A stretch of DNA of 64,000 nt from Ruania alba (lineage in GTDB: Bacteria; Actinomycetota; Actinomycetes; Actinomycetales; Beutenbergiaceae). This document shows, piece by piece, positions 44,712 through 54,053 of this stretch. The notes beneath the pieces are model-generated. The model saw nothing but the letters and a program-made list of their open reading frames with translations. It was not told the origin of the DNA and did no database searches. Numbering within the stretch: the first letter of the stretch is position 1; the number at the start of each line of letters is the position of its first letter. The position numbers were made by a program, and so were the translations under genes. The stretch spans positions 496,001 to 560,000 of the forward strand of contig NZ_FNTX01000001.1 of assembly GCF_900105765.1 (NCBI RefSeq). Direction: 5' to 3'.

Positions 44712-47225
44712 CCAGCGAGCAGCCCCGTGACCCGATCGCCGTACCAGCGGCCGGCCTGATCCTGCTGGTCGGTGTCTCCGGGAGTGGGAAGTCCACGTTC
44801 GCACGCCAGCACTTCGGCGGGACCGAAGTCATCTCCAGCGACTTCTGCCGTGGACTGGTCGCGAACGACGAGAACGACCAGTCCGCGACGAAGGACGCGT
44901 TCGATGTGCTCGGCTACATCGTCGCCACCCGGCTGCGCCGCGGACTGCTCACCGTTGTCGACGCCACGAACGTGCAGCCGTACGCGCGGTCCTCCCTGGT
45001 CTCGCTCGCCAAGGAGCATGACGTCCTGGTCGACGCGATCGTCCTCGACGTCCCTGAGCACGTCGCGATCGAACGCAACGAACGTCGCCCGGACCGCACG
45101 TTCGGCAGCCGCGTCGTCAGCCGCCAGCGGCGTGATCTCAAACGATCCCTCGGCCGGACGAAGAAGGAAGGCTTCCGCCGCATCCACGTGCTCCGCGGGA
45201 CCGAGGAGATCGACGCCGCGCAAATCGTGCGCGAACGGCCGTGGAACGATCGCAGGGACCTCAGCGGTCCGTTCGACATCATCGGAGACGTGCACGGTTG
45301 CGTCAGTGAACTGCGCACCCTCCTGACCACCCTGGGCTGGCACATCCAGGTCAAGGACGGGGCCGCCGTCGGGGCTTCTCACCCGGACGGGCGACAGGCG
45401 GTGTTCGTCGGCGACCTGGTTGACCGCGGCCCCGACACACCCGGCGTCCTCCGTCTCGTCATGGGCATGGTCGCCTCGGGGCTGCGCTGTGCGTGAGTGG
45501 AAATCACGAGGCGAAACTGGTGCGCGCGCTCAACGGGGCCAAGGTGACCGTCGCGCACGGACTCGCCGAGTCGCTGGACCAGCTCGCCCGCGAGAGCGAG
45601 GAGTTCCGCCGCGAGGCCGTCAGTTTCATGGACGGGCTGATCAGCCACTACGTCCTCGACGACGGAAATCTCGTCGTCGCCCACGCCGGACTCAAGGAGG
45701 CCTACCACGGCAGGGCATCGCGCCGGGTCCGCCAGTTCGCGCTCTACGGTGACACCACGGGGGAGACGGACGAGTACGGACTACCTGTGCGGTATCCGTG
45801 GGCGCAGGAATACCGCGGACGTGCGGTGGTCGCCTACGGTCACACCCCGGTCCCGGAGGCCGAGTGGGTGAACAACACCATCTGCCTGGACACCGGCGTG
45901 GTCTTCGGTGGCACCTTGACCGCGCTGCGGTACCCCGAGCGGGACCTGGTCAGCGTGCCCGCCGAACAGCAGTGGTTCGAACCGGCGCGTCCGCTGCAGC
46001 CGGCCACCGACGCCCGTGAGTCTGCCGTGCTCAGGATCTCCGACGTCGCCGGGGACCGATGGTTGAACACCACCCACGGCGGCAAGGTGAAGATCCCGGA
46101 GGAGAACGCCGCCGCAGCGCTGGAGGTGATGAGCCGGTACGCCGTCGACCCCCGCTGGTTGATCTACCTCCCGCCCACGATGTCTCCCGTCACCACCTCG
46201 ACCCGGGACGGCTATCTGGAGCACCCGGAGCAGGCGTTCGAGGAGTACGCCGGCTGGGGTGTGCCCCGCGTGGTGTGCGAGGAGAAGCACATGGGATCGC
46301 GCGCCATCGCCGTGATCGCCCAGGACGCTGACGTGGCCAGACGCCGGTTCGGGATCGACGACGGCAGCACGGGAACCGTCTATACCCGCACCGGTCGCCC
46401 GTTCTTCCCGGACACCAGCGCGCTCGTTGACCGGATCCGTACCGCCGCCTCCGGCCTGTTCGAGGCCCTCGAGACCGACTGGTTCGCGCTCGACTGCGAG
46501 CTGCTGCCCTGGTCGGCGAAGGCGTTGGACCTCATCAAGGTCCAGTACGCTTCCGTCGGCGCGGCCGCCCAGCATGCGCTGCCGGAGGCGCAGTCAGCCC
46601 TGGAGCGGGCGAGCGAACGCGGGCTCGATCTCGGCGACCTGCCCGTCCGCATCGCTCGGCGACTGGAGAACGCCCACGCGTTCCGGGATGCCTACGTTCC
46701 GTACGTGCGCCCCACTGATGGGCTGGACGGCGTCACGATCGCGCCGTTCCAGATCCTCGCCGTCGAGGGGCGTGCGGTGGCCCTCACCGAGTCCCACGAC
46801 TGGCACCTCGCCCAGCTGGCCCAAGTGCAGGGCGACATCATCACCCCGACCCGGCACCGGTTCGTGGACCTGTCTTCCCCGAGTCAACGGGATGAGGCTG
46901 CGCAGTGGTGGACCGACCTCACCGCGGCCGGGGTGAGGGGATGGTCGTCAAACCCGCCGATGTGCCGAGCGGGCGGCTCCAACCAGCGGTCAAGGTGCGC
47001 GGCCGGGAGTACCTGCGGATGATCTACGGCCCGGACTACCTGGACTCGCTCACCGACCTGCGGAGCCGGAACCTGGGTAGGAAACGTCAGCTGGCCCTGC
47101 GCGAGCACGGGCTCGGCGTGGAGGCATTGACGGCGTTCGTGGCCCAGCAGCCGCTCTGGCAGGTGCACCAGGCGGTCTTCGCGGTGCTCGCGCTGGAATC
47201 GGAGCCGGTCGACCCGCGGTTGTGA
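44708..47225 (+). pseudogene. pnkp: Pnkp RNA-repair kinase-phosphatase-ligase, two apparent -1 frameshifts
   Basis: Read across both breaks it is about 840 residues, full length. Domains: 5'-kinase with P-loop GVSGSGKST at 22-30; metallophosphatase from ~190 (IIGDVHGC, GDLVDRGPD, SGNHEAK, YGHTP); and a C-terminal adenylyltransferase with nucleotidyl lysine EEKHMGS and final motif MVVKP. It heals 2',3'-cyclic phosphate and 5'-OH ends and, with Hen1, seals RNA. Breaks are at G4 runs 45478-45481 (inside the phosphatase, between GMVASG and SGNHE) and 46930-46933 (before GEGMVVKP). One added G at each restores the frame, so base-call errors are likely. Confidence 0.85.
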
Positions 47226-47250
47226 GCCTGGCCCTCCTGTCGGCCGCGGT

Positions 47251-47736
47251 TCAGATCAGCTCGATCTCTGCCGTCCCGTCGATCACCCGCAGCGGCCCCT
47301 CGTCCGCCGTGGGCTCCTCGAATCCGTCCGCGTAGAAGGCGGCCAGCTCCTCGGTAAGCCGGAAGTCCTCGGCATGGGCGCCCTGCCGGGCCCGCACCCG
47401 GGCCAGCAGCATCTCTCGCGGAGCGCGCACGTAGTAGGTCTCCGGCTCCACCCCGAGCGGGCGGAGCAGGTCGCGGTAGTCGGCACGCATACGCCGGGAC
47501 CAGAACGAGAAGTCCAGCACCACGTCCCGGTCGGCGAGCACCAACTCACGCAGTTGTGCGCGCAGGTCGGCCTCGATCTGCGCGTGCACGTCCGGGGCCA
47601 GTGGCATCGCCCGGAACCCCCGCGCCCAGGCCTCGGTGTCGAAGGAGAGGCGGACCGCCCCGGCCGCCTCCAGCCGGGCCGCCACCGTGGACTTCCCGGA
47701 CCCCGCCGGTCCGCACATGAAGATCACCCGTGGCAC
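47251..47736 (-). CDS. Small P-loop ATPase/kinase-like protein
   Basis: 161 residues with Walker A GPAGSGKST near residues 9-17, a DFSFWSRRMRADY segment that resembles the acceptor-site region of zeta/shikimate-type kinases, and an Arg-rich lid (REMLLARVRAR). It is an AAA_33-type ATP-binding protein that probably phosphorylates a small molecule. There is no antitoxin-like partner, so a toxin role is unlikely. It is seven bases from the alditol-oxidase-like gene on the same strand, suggesting a shared transcript. Confidence 0.75.
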   Translation of the reverse strand: MPRVIFMCGPAGSGKSTVAARLEAAGAVRLSFDTEAWARGFRAMPLAPDVHAQIEADLRAQLRELVLADRDVVLDFSFWSRRMRADYRDLLRPLGVEPETYYVRAPREMLLARVRARQGAHAEDFRLTEELAAFYADGFEEPTADEGPLRVIDGTAEIELI

Positions 47737-47743
47737 GTCAGCC

Positions 47744-48973
47744 TCATCGCCTCAGGACCACCCGCTCCAGGAAGGCGTTGGAGAACTTGCCCTGCGGGTC
47801 GTAGCGCCCCACCAGGTCCCGGAAGTCCGCCATCCGCGGATACATCGCCGCGATCTCCTCGCCGGGCGTGCTGAACCATTTGCCCCAGTGCGGCCGTGCC
47901 TCCAGCCCGGCCAGGGCCTCCTCGATCTTGCCGAGCAGCGCCCGTACCTTCACCGGTTCGGGGTGCAGCGTGAAGTGGAACGCCACGGTGTCACGCCCAT
48001 AGGAGCCGGAGAGCCACAGCTCATCGGCGGCGACGGTACGGATCTCGCACGTCTGCAGCAATGGCGTGATGATCGAGCCGATCTCGCGCAGCGCAGCGAT
48101 CGCCGCCCGCGCGTGCTTCCGCGGGAGCAGGTACTCGGCCTGGATCTCCCGACCACTGCTGGGGGTGAACCCCATCCGGAAGTGCGGAAGCCGGTCCTGC
48201 CAGGGACCTGCCTCACCGAGCTGCTCGGTGCAGCCCTCCGGGTCGCGCCCGGCCGGGTGTTCCTTCTTCACGGCAGGCTTGCCCTCCGGCAGGCTCGCGT
48301 CGCCGTCCCGACTCTTCAGCCACACCTGCACGGTGGGCGTGTTCCACCGGGTCATGATGCTCACGCTGTACGCCGCAGACATCACGTCCTCGAACTGGGC
48401 CTCGACGAACTCCCAGGGCACCTCGTTCACCACGTACTGCTGCACGTCGTAGGTCGGCTCCACCCGCAGCGTCACCGAGGTCAACACGCCCAGCGCCCCC
48501 AGGTGCACCACCGCTCCGGGGAAGTCGGCGTCGTCGGTGGTGAGCGTGCGCAACTCGCCCGCGGCATCGATCAGCTCCAGTCCGAGAACCTGGGCTGCGA
48601 GGCTCGCCACCCGGTCACCGGAGCCGTGCGTCCCGGTCCCGATTGCCCCCGCCACCGCGATGTGCGGCAGCGACGCCATCGCCGACAGCGCCCACCCCGC
48701 CCGGTGCAGCTCGGTGGCCAGATCGCCGTACCGGGTCCCGGCGCTCACCGTCACCGTCTTCGCCTCCTCGTCGAGACGGATCGTGCGAGGCATCGAGTCC
48801 AGGGTGATCAGCACGCCGGGGGAGTCTGGCAGGTCATGGAAGGAGTGCCGCGAGCCGAGGGCACGGATCTTCGGTGCCTCGGCCACGAGGTGCCGGGCGG
48901 CATCGAGGGTATCCGGCTGGTGGATCTGCGCCGCCCGGTAGGTGTAGGACCCTGCCCAGTTCTCTTCCGTCAT
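47744..48973 (-). CDS. Alditol (xylitol/sorbitol) oxidase-like FAD enzyme
   Basis: 409 residues of the vanillyl-alcohol-oxidase/D-arabinono-lactone oxidase fold. The N-terminal NWAGSYTY and LGSRHSFHDL (the His that holds FAD covalently in Streptomyces alditol oxidase) are followed by GTGTHGSGDRV, and the C-terminus has GKWFSTP. The length matches AldO. It would oxidise polyols to aldoses with O2, giving H2O2. The C-terminal ALO domain is intact. Co-transcribed with a small kinase-like gene; sugar substrate is not deducible. Confidence 0.83.
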   Translation of the reverse strand: MTEENWAGSYTYRAAQIHQPDTLDAARHLVAEAPKIRALGSRHSFHDLPDSPGVLITLDSMPRTIRLDEEAKTVTVSAGTRYGDLATELHRAGWALSAMASLPHIAVAGAIGTGTHGSGDRVASLAAQVLGLELIDAAGELRTLTTDDADFPGAVVHLGALGVLTSVTLRVEPTYDVQQYVVNEVPWEFVEAQFEDVMSAAYSVSIMTRWNTPTVQVWLKSRDGDASLPEGKPAVKKEHPAGRDPEGCTEQLGEAGPWQDRLPHFRMGFTPSSGREIQAEYLLPRKHARAAIAALREIGSIITPLLQTCEIRTVAADELWLSGSYGRDTVAFHFTLHPEPVKVRALLGKIEEALAGLEARPHWGKWFSTPGEEIAAMYPRMADFRDLVGRYDPQGKFSNAFLERVVLRR

Positions 48974-49000
48974 CGCCGTCCCTCTCGCGTCCTCGTGCCG

Positions 49001-49672
49001 TCAGTCATCCAGACGTCCCCACCGGGGGATGCCGGCACTGTCGTGATCGTACTGTCGCGCCTGTGCCCGCTGCTCGGCCTGCGCCTGCTGCTCGGACCGA
49101 TGCAGTGTCCGGCCGGCCAGCACCAGCAGGGCCACCACCACCGCGAGCACCCCGACTGCCACCCACGGCAGCCGCACCTGCGGGGCAGCGATCGCGATCG
49201 CCAGCACCGCGCCGAGCTGGGCCACTCCCTGGGCAGCCAGCGCCGGCACCGCACCACGGCGCAGCGCCGCCCATTCCACTGCGGCACGAGGCGAGAGGTC
49301 CGCTACCCGGCGGCTCAGGAACACCATCAGGTGCAGGGTGTACAGCACGACGGCGGTCGTCACCGGTGCGGGCAGGTCCACCAAGGACGGTGCCCCAGCA
49401 GGCCGGCGCAGCAGCTCCAGCGCTACCAGGAGCACTGTCACGGCAGGGAATACGCCGTGCGGTGCCACTGCCACAGCCACTGCGAGCGCACCGGCCACCA
49501 CCAGGGCAGGGATCCCCGAGACCACCACCAGACTCGCCACCAGCAGGGCCACCGCCGCTGTCACCCGGAGCACCCATGCCGACACCGCCGCTCCGGTACC
49601 GATCTCGACCATGGGGTCGGGCCGTTGCCGCGGTGCACCCGCGCTCGCGAACCACTCGATCACCGCGCTCAT
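49001..49672 (-). CDS. Hypothetical membrane protein, last gene of the MoxR/DUF58 operon
   Basis: 223 residues with about six membrane helices and a short cytoplasmic tail. Family not recognised. Its ATG (49672) overlaps, as ATGA, the stop of the second 30-codon repeat frame, so translation depends on reading through the repeat units. It ends the DUF4129-MoxR-DUF58 operon. Confidence 0.7.
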   Translation of the reverse strand: MSAVIEWFASAGAPRQRPDPMVEIGTGAAVSAWVLRVTAAVALLVASLVVVSGIPALVVAGALAVAVAVAPHGVFPAVTVLLVALELLRRPAGAPSLVDLPAPVTTAVVLYTLHLMVFLSRRVADLSPRAAVEWAALRRGAVPALAAQGVAQLGAVLAIAIAAPQVRLPWVAVGVLAVVVALLVLAGRTLHRSEQQAQAEQRAQARQYDHDSAGIPRWGRLDD

Positions 49673-49761
49673 CGGTGCATGCCTTTCTCCGAGGTCTGCG
49701 GTGCCTCACTCCGGTGGACCTCGTTCCTCGGCCCCCCTGCGTGGGGGCTCCTCGCCCTCAT
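49669..49761 (-). CDS. 30-residue coupled mini reading frame, repeat copy 2
   Basis: ATG 49761 to TGA 49669. The peptide begins MRARSPHAGGPRNEVHRSEA and ends TSEKGMHR. Start and stop overlap the neighbouring frames by ATGA on both sides. It differs from copy 1 by one Lys-to-Met change near the end plus silent changes. No known domain. It may be a translated peptide or only a ribosome relay. Confidence 0.5.
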   Translation of the reverse strand: MRARSPHAGGPRNEVHRSEAPQTSEKGMHR

Positions 49762-49847
49762 CGGTGCTTGCCTTTCTCTGAGGTCTGCGGTGCCTCACTC
49801 CGGTGGACCTCGTTCCTCGGCCCTCCTGCGTGGGGGCTCCTCGCCCT
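49670..49847. repeat. Tandem 89-base direct repeat, two copies
   Basis: Copies at 49670-49758 and 49759-49847 differ at only about four bases. A third CATCGGTGC begins at 49848 inside the DUF58 gene end. The 89-base period equals a 93-base frame minus the four-base ATGA overlap. Confidence 0.85.
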
Positions 49848-49850
49848 CAT
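49758..49850 (-). CDS. 30-residue coupled mini reading frame, repeat copy 1
   Basis: ATG 49850 overlaps the DUF58 stop (ATGA); TGA at 49758-49760 overlaps the next mini frame. The peptide ends TSEKGKHR, close to the DUF58 C-terminus RPRKGGHR, suggesting that the repeat arose partly from the DUF58 gene end. No known domain. Confidence 0.5.
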   Translation of the reverse strand: MRARSPHAGGPRNEVHRSEAPQTSEKGKHR

Positions 49851-51172
49851 CGGTGCCCGCCCTTCCGGGGCCGGGCCAGCAGCTGCCACGCGGCATCCAG
49901 CCCGACGTCGGCGCCGTGCTCGCCGGTCCCGGTGGGATCACCGCACCAGTGCACGACCTCCACGTCCGCCCGACGCAGCCGCTCCAGACGCAACCCGCGT
50001 TCCAGCCGTACCAGCTCGTAGGCCGCCTGCGCGGCCTCGTCCAGCTCATCGGTGCGAAGCACCGGCAGTGTGTCCACGGCGATCACCCGGTGCGCCTGGG
50101 CGCGCCACTCCTGTGCCATCCGGGCCGCCTCGTCGTCCAGGAACGTGGAGAACAGCACCACCATCGCTGCCGCTGGGATCTGCGGTGCGCGTTCCCGCGG
50201 GCTGGGGAAGCTGTCCGGGGCCAGCAGCGCCAACCGGGTACTGATCCGGTCCAGCTGGCGTCGCCCACCTGCCGGAGGCACCGGTCGGCGCCGCAGCCCC
50301 AAGTCATCCAGGCCCACCCGGTCCCCGGCCGTCACCGTGGCACGTGCCACCGCCGTGGCTGCCTCCCGTGCGACGTCCAGCGAGATCGGTTCGTCGATCG
50401 CCGCCACCCGGCCGCCACCCCAGGTGGCCACATCAGGCCCGACGGCGTCTCGGGAGTCCACCACGAGCATCACCGTGGCATCGGCTGTGGCGAAGGTGCG
50501 CCGGGTGTAGATGGTGCCCAGGCGCCGGGTGCGCGGGTCATAGGAGCGCCGGGCCGTGATCCGCCAGTCGATCCTGCGCAGCCGGTCACCAGGGGTGAAC
50601 GGATGCACGTCGTGCAGGTCGGTGCCATCGCCCACCCGCCGGGAGGTGTGCGGCCCGGTCAGACCTTGCAGACGAGGCGGCAGCGGCATCCGGCGCAGGT
50701 CCCGGGCAGGCGGGTAGATCACCACCGGCACCGGACCGGCCACACCCGGGTGTGCCAGCGTCACGCCGTCGAAGCCCGCATCCACATGATCGGTCCGGAA
50801 CAGTTGAGACACCCCGGTGCGGGCCGTCGTCACCTGCAACGGCACTGTCCGGGTGCCGTCGGCGGCCAGCAGCGCCTGCGCCTCCTGGTGGCCGGGAGAG
50901 GAGACCCGGACGCGGACGGTCTCCGCTCCTGGTGGCGCAGCCACCTCGAGCACACCGGCCACCATGCCTGCCCGAGCCGGACCCGTGGCGCGGCGCACTG
51001 CCAGGCGAGCCTGCGCCGTCGGGCGGGTCAGCCACCCCCAGGTGAAGCAGAGCAGGAAGGGGACCCCGAGCACGGCCACATCTGAGCGTCCCGCCACCAG
51101 GCCGCCCACCAGCACCGCCGCACCCACAGCGGCCGTGCTGAGGGCGTCGGAGCCGATGCTGTGGCCGGTCAT
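49847..51172 (-). CDS. DUF58 domain protein
   Basis: 441 residues from ATG 51172, overlapping the moxR stop. Two N-terminal membrane helices (about 10-50), a beta-rich segment, then the DUF58 signature HPFTPGDRLRRIDWRITAR near residue 205, followed by a von Willebrand-like fold with VMLVVDSRD. DUF58 proteins work with MoxR AAA ATPases, probably in assembly of membrane or cell-wall enzymes. Here they share an operon with DUF4129, the usual trio. The C-terminus runs into the 89-base repeat. Confidence 0.85.
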   Translation of the reverse strand: MTGHSIGSDALSTAAVGAAVLVGGLVAGRSDVAVLGVPFLLCFTWGWLTRPTAQARLAVRRATGPARAGMVAGVLEVAAPPGAETVRVRVSSPGHQEAQALLAADGTRTVPLQVTTARTGVSQLFRTDHVDAGFDGVTLAHPGVAGPVPVVIYPPARDLRRMPLPPRLQGLTGPHTSRRVGDGTDLHDVHPFTPGDRLRRIDWRITARRSYDPRTRRLGTIYTRRTFATADATVMLVVDSRDAVGPDVATWGGGRVAAIDEPISLDVAREAATAVARATVTAGDRVGLDDLGLRRRPVPPAGGRRQLDRISTRLALLAPDSFPSPRERAPQIPAAAMVVLFSTFLDDEAARMAQEWRAQAHRVIAVDTLPVLRTDELDEAAQAAYELVRLERGLRLERLRRADVEVVHWCGDPTGTGEHGADVGLDAAWQLLARPRKGGHR

Positions 51173-52227
51173 GAGCGTGCTGTGCTCGACGCGCCCGCCG
51201 TGGCCGGCCCGGGCACCTCCTCCAGCAGAGCGGAAACCACCTCGATCGGGGTGGTTCCCGACGCCCAGGCCCCCGGGGTGAGGGTGAGCCGGTGCGCAAG
51301 TGCCGCCACGGCCACCTCCTTGACGTCCTCCGGGGTGACGAAGTCGCGCCCATCCAGCACGGCGAGGCCGCGCGCCACCAGCACCAGCGCCTGCGACCCA
51401 CGCGGCGAGGCCCCCACCTCCACGGCGGGGTGCGCGCGGGTCGAGGCCGCCAGGTCCACGCAGTAGCGCAGCACGTCCGGGTCCACCTCGATCGCCTCCA
51501 CCCCGGCCTGCATCCCCAGCACGGTCTCGCTGGTGACCACCTGCGCCACCGAGGCATGCTCGGTGCGGCGGGCGATCCTGCGGGTGAGCACATCCACCTC
51601 GGCCTGGGCGTCCGGATGTCCGACGGCGAGACGCACCATGAATCGGTCGAGCTGGGCCTCGGGGAGGGGGTAGGTGCCCTCGTACTCCACCGGGTTGGAG
51701 GTGGCGAGCACGTGGAACGGCGCCGGCAGGGTGAAGCTGGTGCCCTCCACGGTCACCTGCCGCTCGGCCATCGCCTCCAGCAGTGCCGACTGGGTCTTCG
51801 GGGCGGTGCGGTTGATCTCGTCCGCGAGGAACAGCCCGGTGAATACGGGGCCCGGCCGGAACGTGAATTCCGCCGCGTTCGGGTCGTACGCGTAGGAGCC
51901 GGTGATGTCGGCGGGCAGCAGGTCGGGGGTGCACTGCAGCCGGGAGAAGTCCAGTCCGAGGGCTTGGGCGAGGCACCGGGCCGCGAGGGTCTTGCCCAGG
52001 CCGGGCACGTCCTCGAACAGCACGTGCCCACCTGCCAGGATCGTCGCCAGCGCCACCCGCAACGGCCGGTGCATGCCCACGACGGCGGTACTCACCTCCG
52101 CAAGGACCGCACCGCCGAGGTGGGCCACCTCGGCCACCGGGAGCGGGGCGTGCTGGCCTGACTCGTGGTCGGTCCGATCGGGGCCCCGGGTCTGGGCGGG
52201 GCCTGGGGGTTCACCTGGGGTGGACAT
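51169..52227 (-). CDS. MoxR family AAA ATPase
   Basis: 352 residues. Walker A DVPGLGKT near 73-80, Walker B LFLADEINRT, sensor 1 TSNPVEYEGT and arginine finger EAQLDRFM are all intact. It acts as a chaperone-like ATPase with the adjacent DUF58 protein. The stop overlaps the DUF58 start as ATGA, and its own start overlaps the upstream gene by 17 bases, so the operon is tightly packed. Confidence 0.88.
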   Translation of the reverse strand: MSTPGEPPGPAQTRGPDRTDHESGQHAPLPVAEVAHLGGAVLAEVSTAVVGMHRPLRVALATILAGGHVLFEDVPGLGKTLAARCLAQALGLDFSRLQCTPDLLPADITGSYAYDPNAAEFTFRPGPVFTGLFLADEINRTAPKTQSALLEAMAERQVTVEGTSFTLPAPFHVLATSNPVEYEGTYPLPEAQLDRFMVRLAVGHPDAQAEVDVLTRRIARRTEHASVAQVVTSETVLGMQAGVEAIEVDPDVLRYCVDLAASTRAHPAVEVGASPRGSQALVLVARGLAVLDGRDFVTPEDVKEVAVAALAHRLTLTPGAWASGTTPIEVVSALLEEVPGPATAGASSTARS

Positions 52228-52720
52228 GGGCTCCCTCTCTCGTGGGTGGGGTGCGCAGCAGAGTCTCTGCGGTGGCCATCGCGCGGCGGGCGGTGGCGCG
52301 GTCCGGCGGTGGGTTCTCCGTGCCGGGTGGTTCAGTGAGCCAGCGAGCCACCCGGGGTCCGAACAGCTCGGTCGCTCGACGTGAGGTCGCGTCGGTCCTG
52401 GTGAGCCGCAGAGTCTCGGTGAGGGCGCGGTGCAGTCGTGCCGCGCCGACGCCGGAGAGGCCGCCCGTGCCGTCGAGCATCGACCAGGTCAGGGTGGAGA
52501 CGTCCCGCCGGGCGCCGTCCCTGCGCCCGAAGCCGAGACCGGGCCAGGTCGTCTGGCTGCCGACGTCGAGCACGCTGACAACGAGGGTGAGTGCCGCGAC
52601 CAGGCCGGTGAGCAGGAGCGCATGGGGGAGGTGCACGCCGATCACCCATGCCAGGGCGCCGATGCCCAGCGCGCCCAGGAAGGGATACCAGGGGCGCAGC
52701 CGGGAGGCCCGTGAGGTCAT
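52211..52720 (-). CDS. Hypothetical membrane protein of the MoxR operon
   Basis: 169 residues with two membrane helices (about 12-30 and 34-52) and a soluble C-terminal helical half. Not recognised as a named family. It overlaps DUF4129 by four bases and moxR by 17, so it is an integral operon member and probably a small membrane partner. Confidence 0.7.
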   Translation of the reverse strand: MTSRASRLRPWYPFLGALGIGALAWVIGVHLPHALLLTGLVAALTLVVSVLDVGSQTTWPGLGFGRRDGARRDVSTLTWSMLDGTGGLSGVGAARLHRALTETLRLTRTDATSRRATELFGPRVARWLTEPPGTENPPPDRATARRAMATAETLLRTPPTREGAHVHPR

Positions 52721-53526
52721 CGGGCGCCTCCGTTGGGATCTGGCTGGGAGGGCTCGGTGAGCGCGGGCCAGGATGCGGTGAGGGCAGCGAACGCCTCGGT
52801 GGCGGCGGCCACATCCTCGCGCTTCGGGTCTGAGGTGGAGAACCGGGCCCGGTGGTAGAGACGCAGCAGCCGGGTGATCGCCTCCTGGTCGGCACCGGTG
52901 CGGGTGAGGACTGCGGCAGTGAACTCGGTGGGAGTCTGAGCCGGACGCCGTCGGACGCCGGAGCGTGCAGCCGCCTCCTCCAGCGCCAGCCAGGCTGCCA
53001 CGATGGCATCGCGTGGCTCGTGGATCTGTTCCAGGTGCGCCACCGCGGCTTGGACCCCGCGATGCAGCACCGGGAGCTCCGGTTCCTCATCGATCTCACC
53101 GTGGCCGGCCAGCCCCCGCGGCTCCGGTGGAGCAGGTGGTGTGGGGCGGCGCAGCCAGAGCAGCAGGCGCACCAACAGTGCGAGCACCACCAGGGCGGCC
53201 AGCACGGCACCGACCACCAGCAGCCAGCGCAGGTCCGGAGCGTGCAGATCGCTCTCGGGCAGGGTGGGCGTGGGCGTGGGCGCGGGCGAGCGGGGCTCGG
53301 CCGTCGGGAGCTCGGCGGTCGGGGCGGTGGCCTGGACGGGATCGCGAGGCTCGAACCGTGGCTCGAACTCCCACGACCCGACGAGGGGTGCCGCGAGCAC
53401 CACCACCAGCAGCACCAGTGCCACCAGCGAGGTGGCCGTGAGTGCACGGGTGGACCGACCCGGGAGTGCACGGGTGGACCGACCCGGCCCGGCACCTCCG
53501 GCGGGCTCGGTGGACGAGTCAGGCAC
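52717..53526 (-). CDS. DUF4129 domain membrane protein
   Basis: 269 residues. Two membrane helices (about 30-50 and 100-125) flank a Pro/Thr-rich loop. The C-terminal DUF4129 domain has the RRPAQTPTEF and LLRLYHRARF motifs. DUF4129 often accompanies MoxR, DUF58 and transglutaminase-like genes; no transglutaminase gene is present here. A perfect 24-base tandem duplication near the start (53437-53484) gives GRSTRAL twice. The start overlaps folA by eight bases. Confidence 0.83.
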   Translation of the reverse strand: MPDSSTEPAGGAGPGRSTRALPGRSTRALTATSLVALVLLVVVLAAPLVGSWEFEPRFEPRDPVQATAPTAELPTAEPRSPAPTPTPTLPESDLHAPDLRWLLVVGAVLAALVVLALLVRLLLWLRRPTPPAPPEPRGLAGHGEIDEEPELPVLHRGVQAAVAHLEQIHEPRDAIVAAWLALEEAAARSGVRRRPAQTPTEFTAAVLTRTGADQEAITRLLRLYHRARFSTSDPKREDVAAATEAFAALTASWPALTEPSQPDPNGGAR

Positions 53527-54001
53527 GGCGCCGGTAGTCGAGGATCCGGAACTGGGTGCCGGTGCGCGCGGTCTGCCAGGGTCGCGGCGCCGCGTGCCAC
53601 TCGGGGCCGATCACGGGGGCGTAGGTGTCTCCCTCGACGTCGAGGTCGATCTCGGTGACCAGTAGTCGGTCGGCGTGGGCCATTGCGGCCGTGTAGATCT
53701 CACCGCCGCCGCAGATCCAGGCTTCTTCTCCCTCGACGAGCGCGAGGGCCTGCTCCATCGAGGTGACCACCTCGGCACCTGGGGCGGGGTAGGAGGGGTC
53801 GCGGGTGAGCACGATGTTGCGCCGCCCCGGGAGGGGACGGAACCGTTCCGGCAGCGACTCCCACTGCTTGCGCCCCATCAGCACCGGATGCCCCGCAGTG
53901 GACTCGCGGAAATGGCGCATGTCTTCGGGCAGGTGCCAGGGCAGGTCGCCGGCGCGCCCGATCACTCGGTGGTGGGCCTGTGCCCAGATCATCCCGAGCA
54001 C
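53519..54001 (-). CDS. folA: Dihydrofolate reductase
   Basis: 160 residues from GTG 54001, with GGAGG eleven bases upstream; ATG 53992 gives a version three residues shorter. It has the MIWAQAHHRVIG start, catalytic LPWHLPEDM, the NADPH site GRKQWESLP and the WICGGGEIY loop. It reduces dihydrofolate to tetrahydrofolate, consuming the product of the neighbouring thymidylate synthase. A longer upstream frame is not DHFR-like. Confidence 0.92.
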   Translation of the reverse strand: MLGMIWAQAHHRVIGRAGDLPWHLPEDMRHFRESTAGHPVLMGRKQWESLPERFRPLPGRRNIVLTRDPSYPAPGAEVVTSMEQALALVEGEEAWICGGGEIYTAAMAHADRLLVTEIDLDVEGDTYAPVIGPEWHAAPRPWQTARTGTQFRILDYRRRA

Positions 54002-54053
54002 GACCTCTCCCTCCTGATGTCCGCCCTGCGTACCGGCGCTACCGTGCGTCCCC

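Noticed and set aside
45478-45481. Programmed -1 frameshifting in pnkp and adnA
   Set aside because: No slippery heptamer or downstream pseudoknot, and the same kind of deletion recurs in unrelated genes, pointing to base-call errors.
47251-47736. Zeta-type toxin
   Set aside because: P-loop and size fit loosely, but no antitoxin gene is next to it and the flank is an oxidase gene.
49670-49847. CRISPR-like direct repeats
   Set aside because: Only two adjoining 89-base copies without spacers; they encode coupled peptides instead.
47636-51085. Open frame of 1,149 codons antisense to the oxidase, DUF58 and neighbouring genes
   Set aside because: It spans several real minus-strand genes, is low complexity and has no ribosome site.
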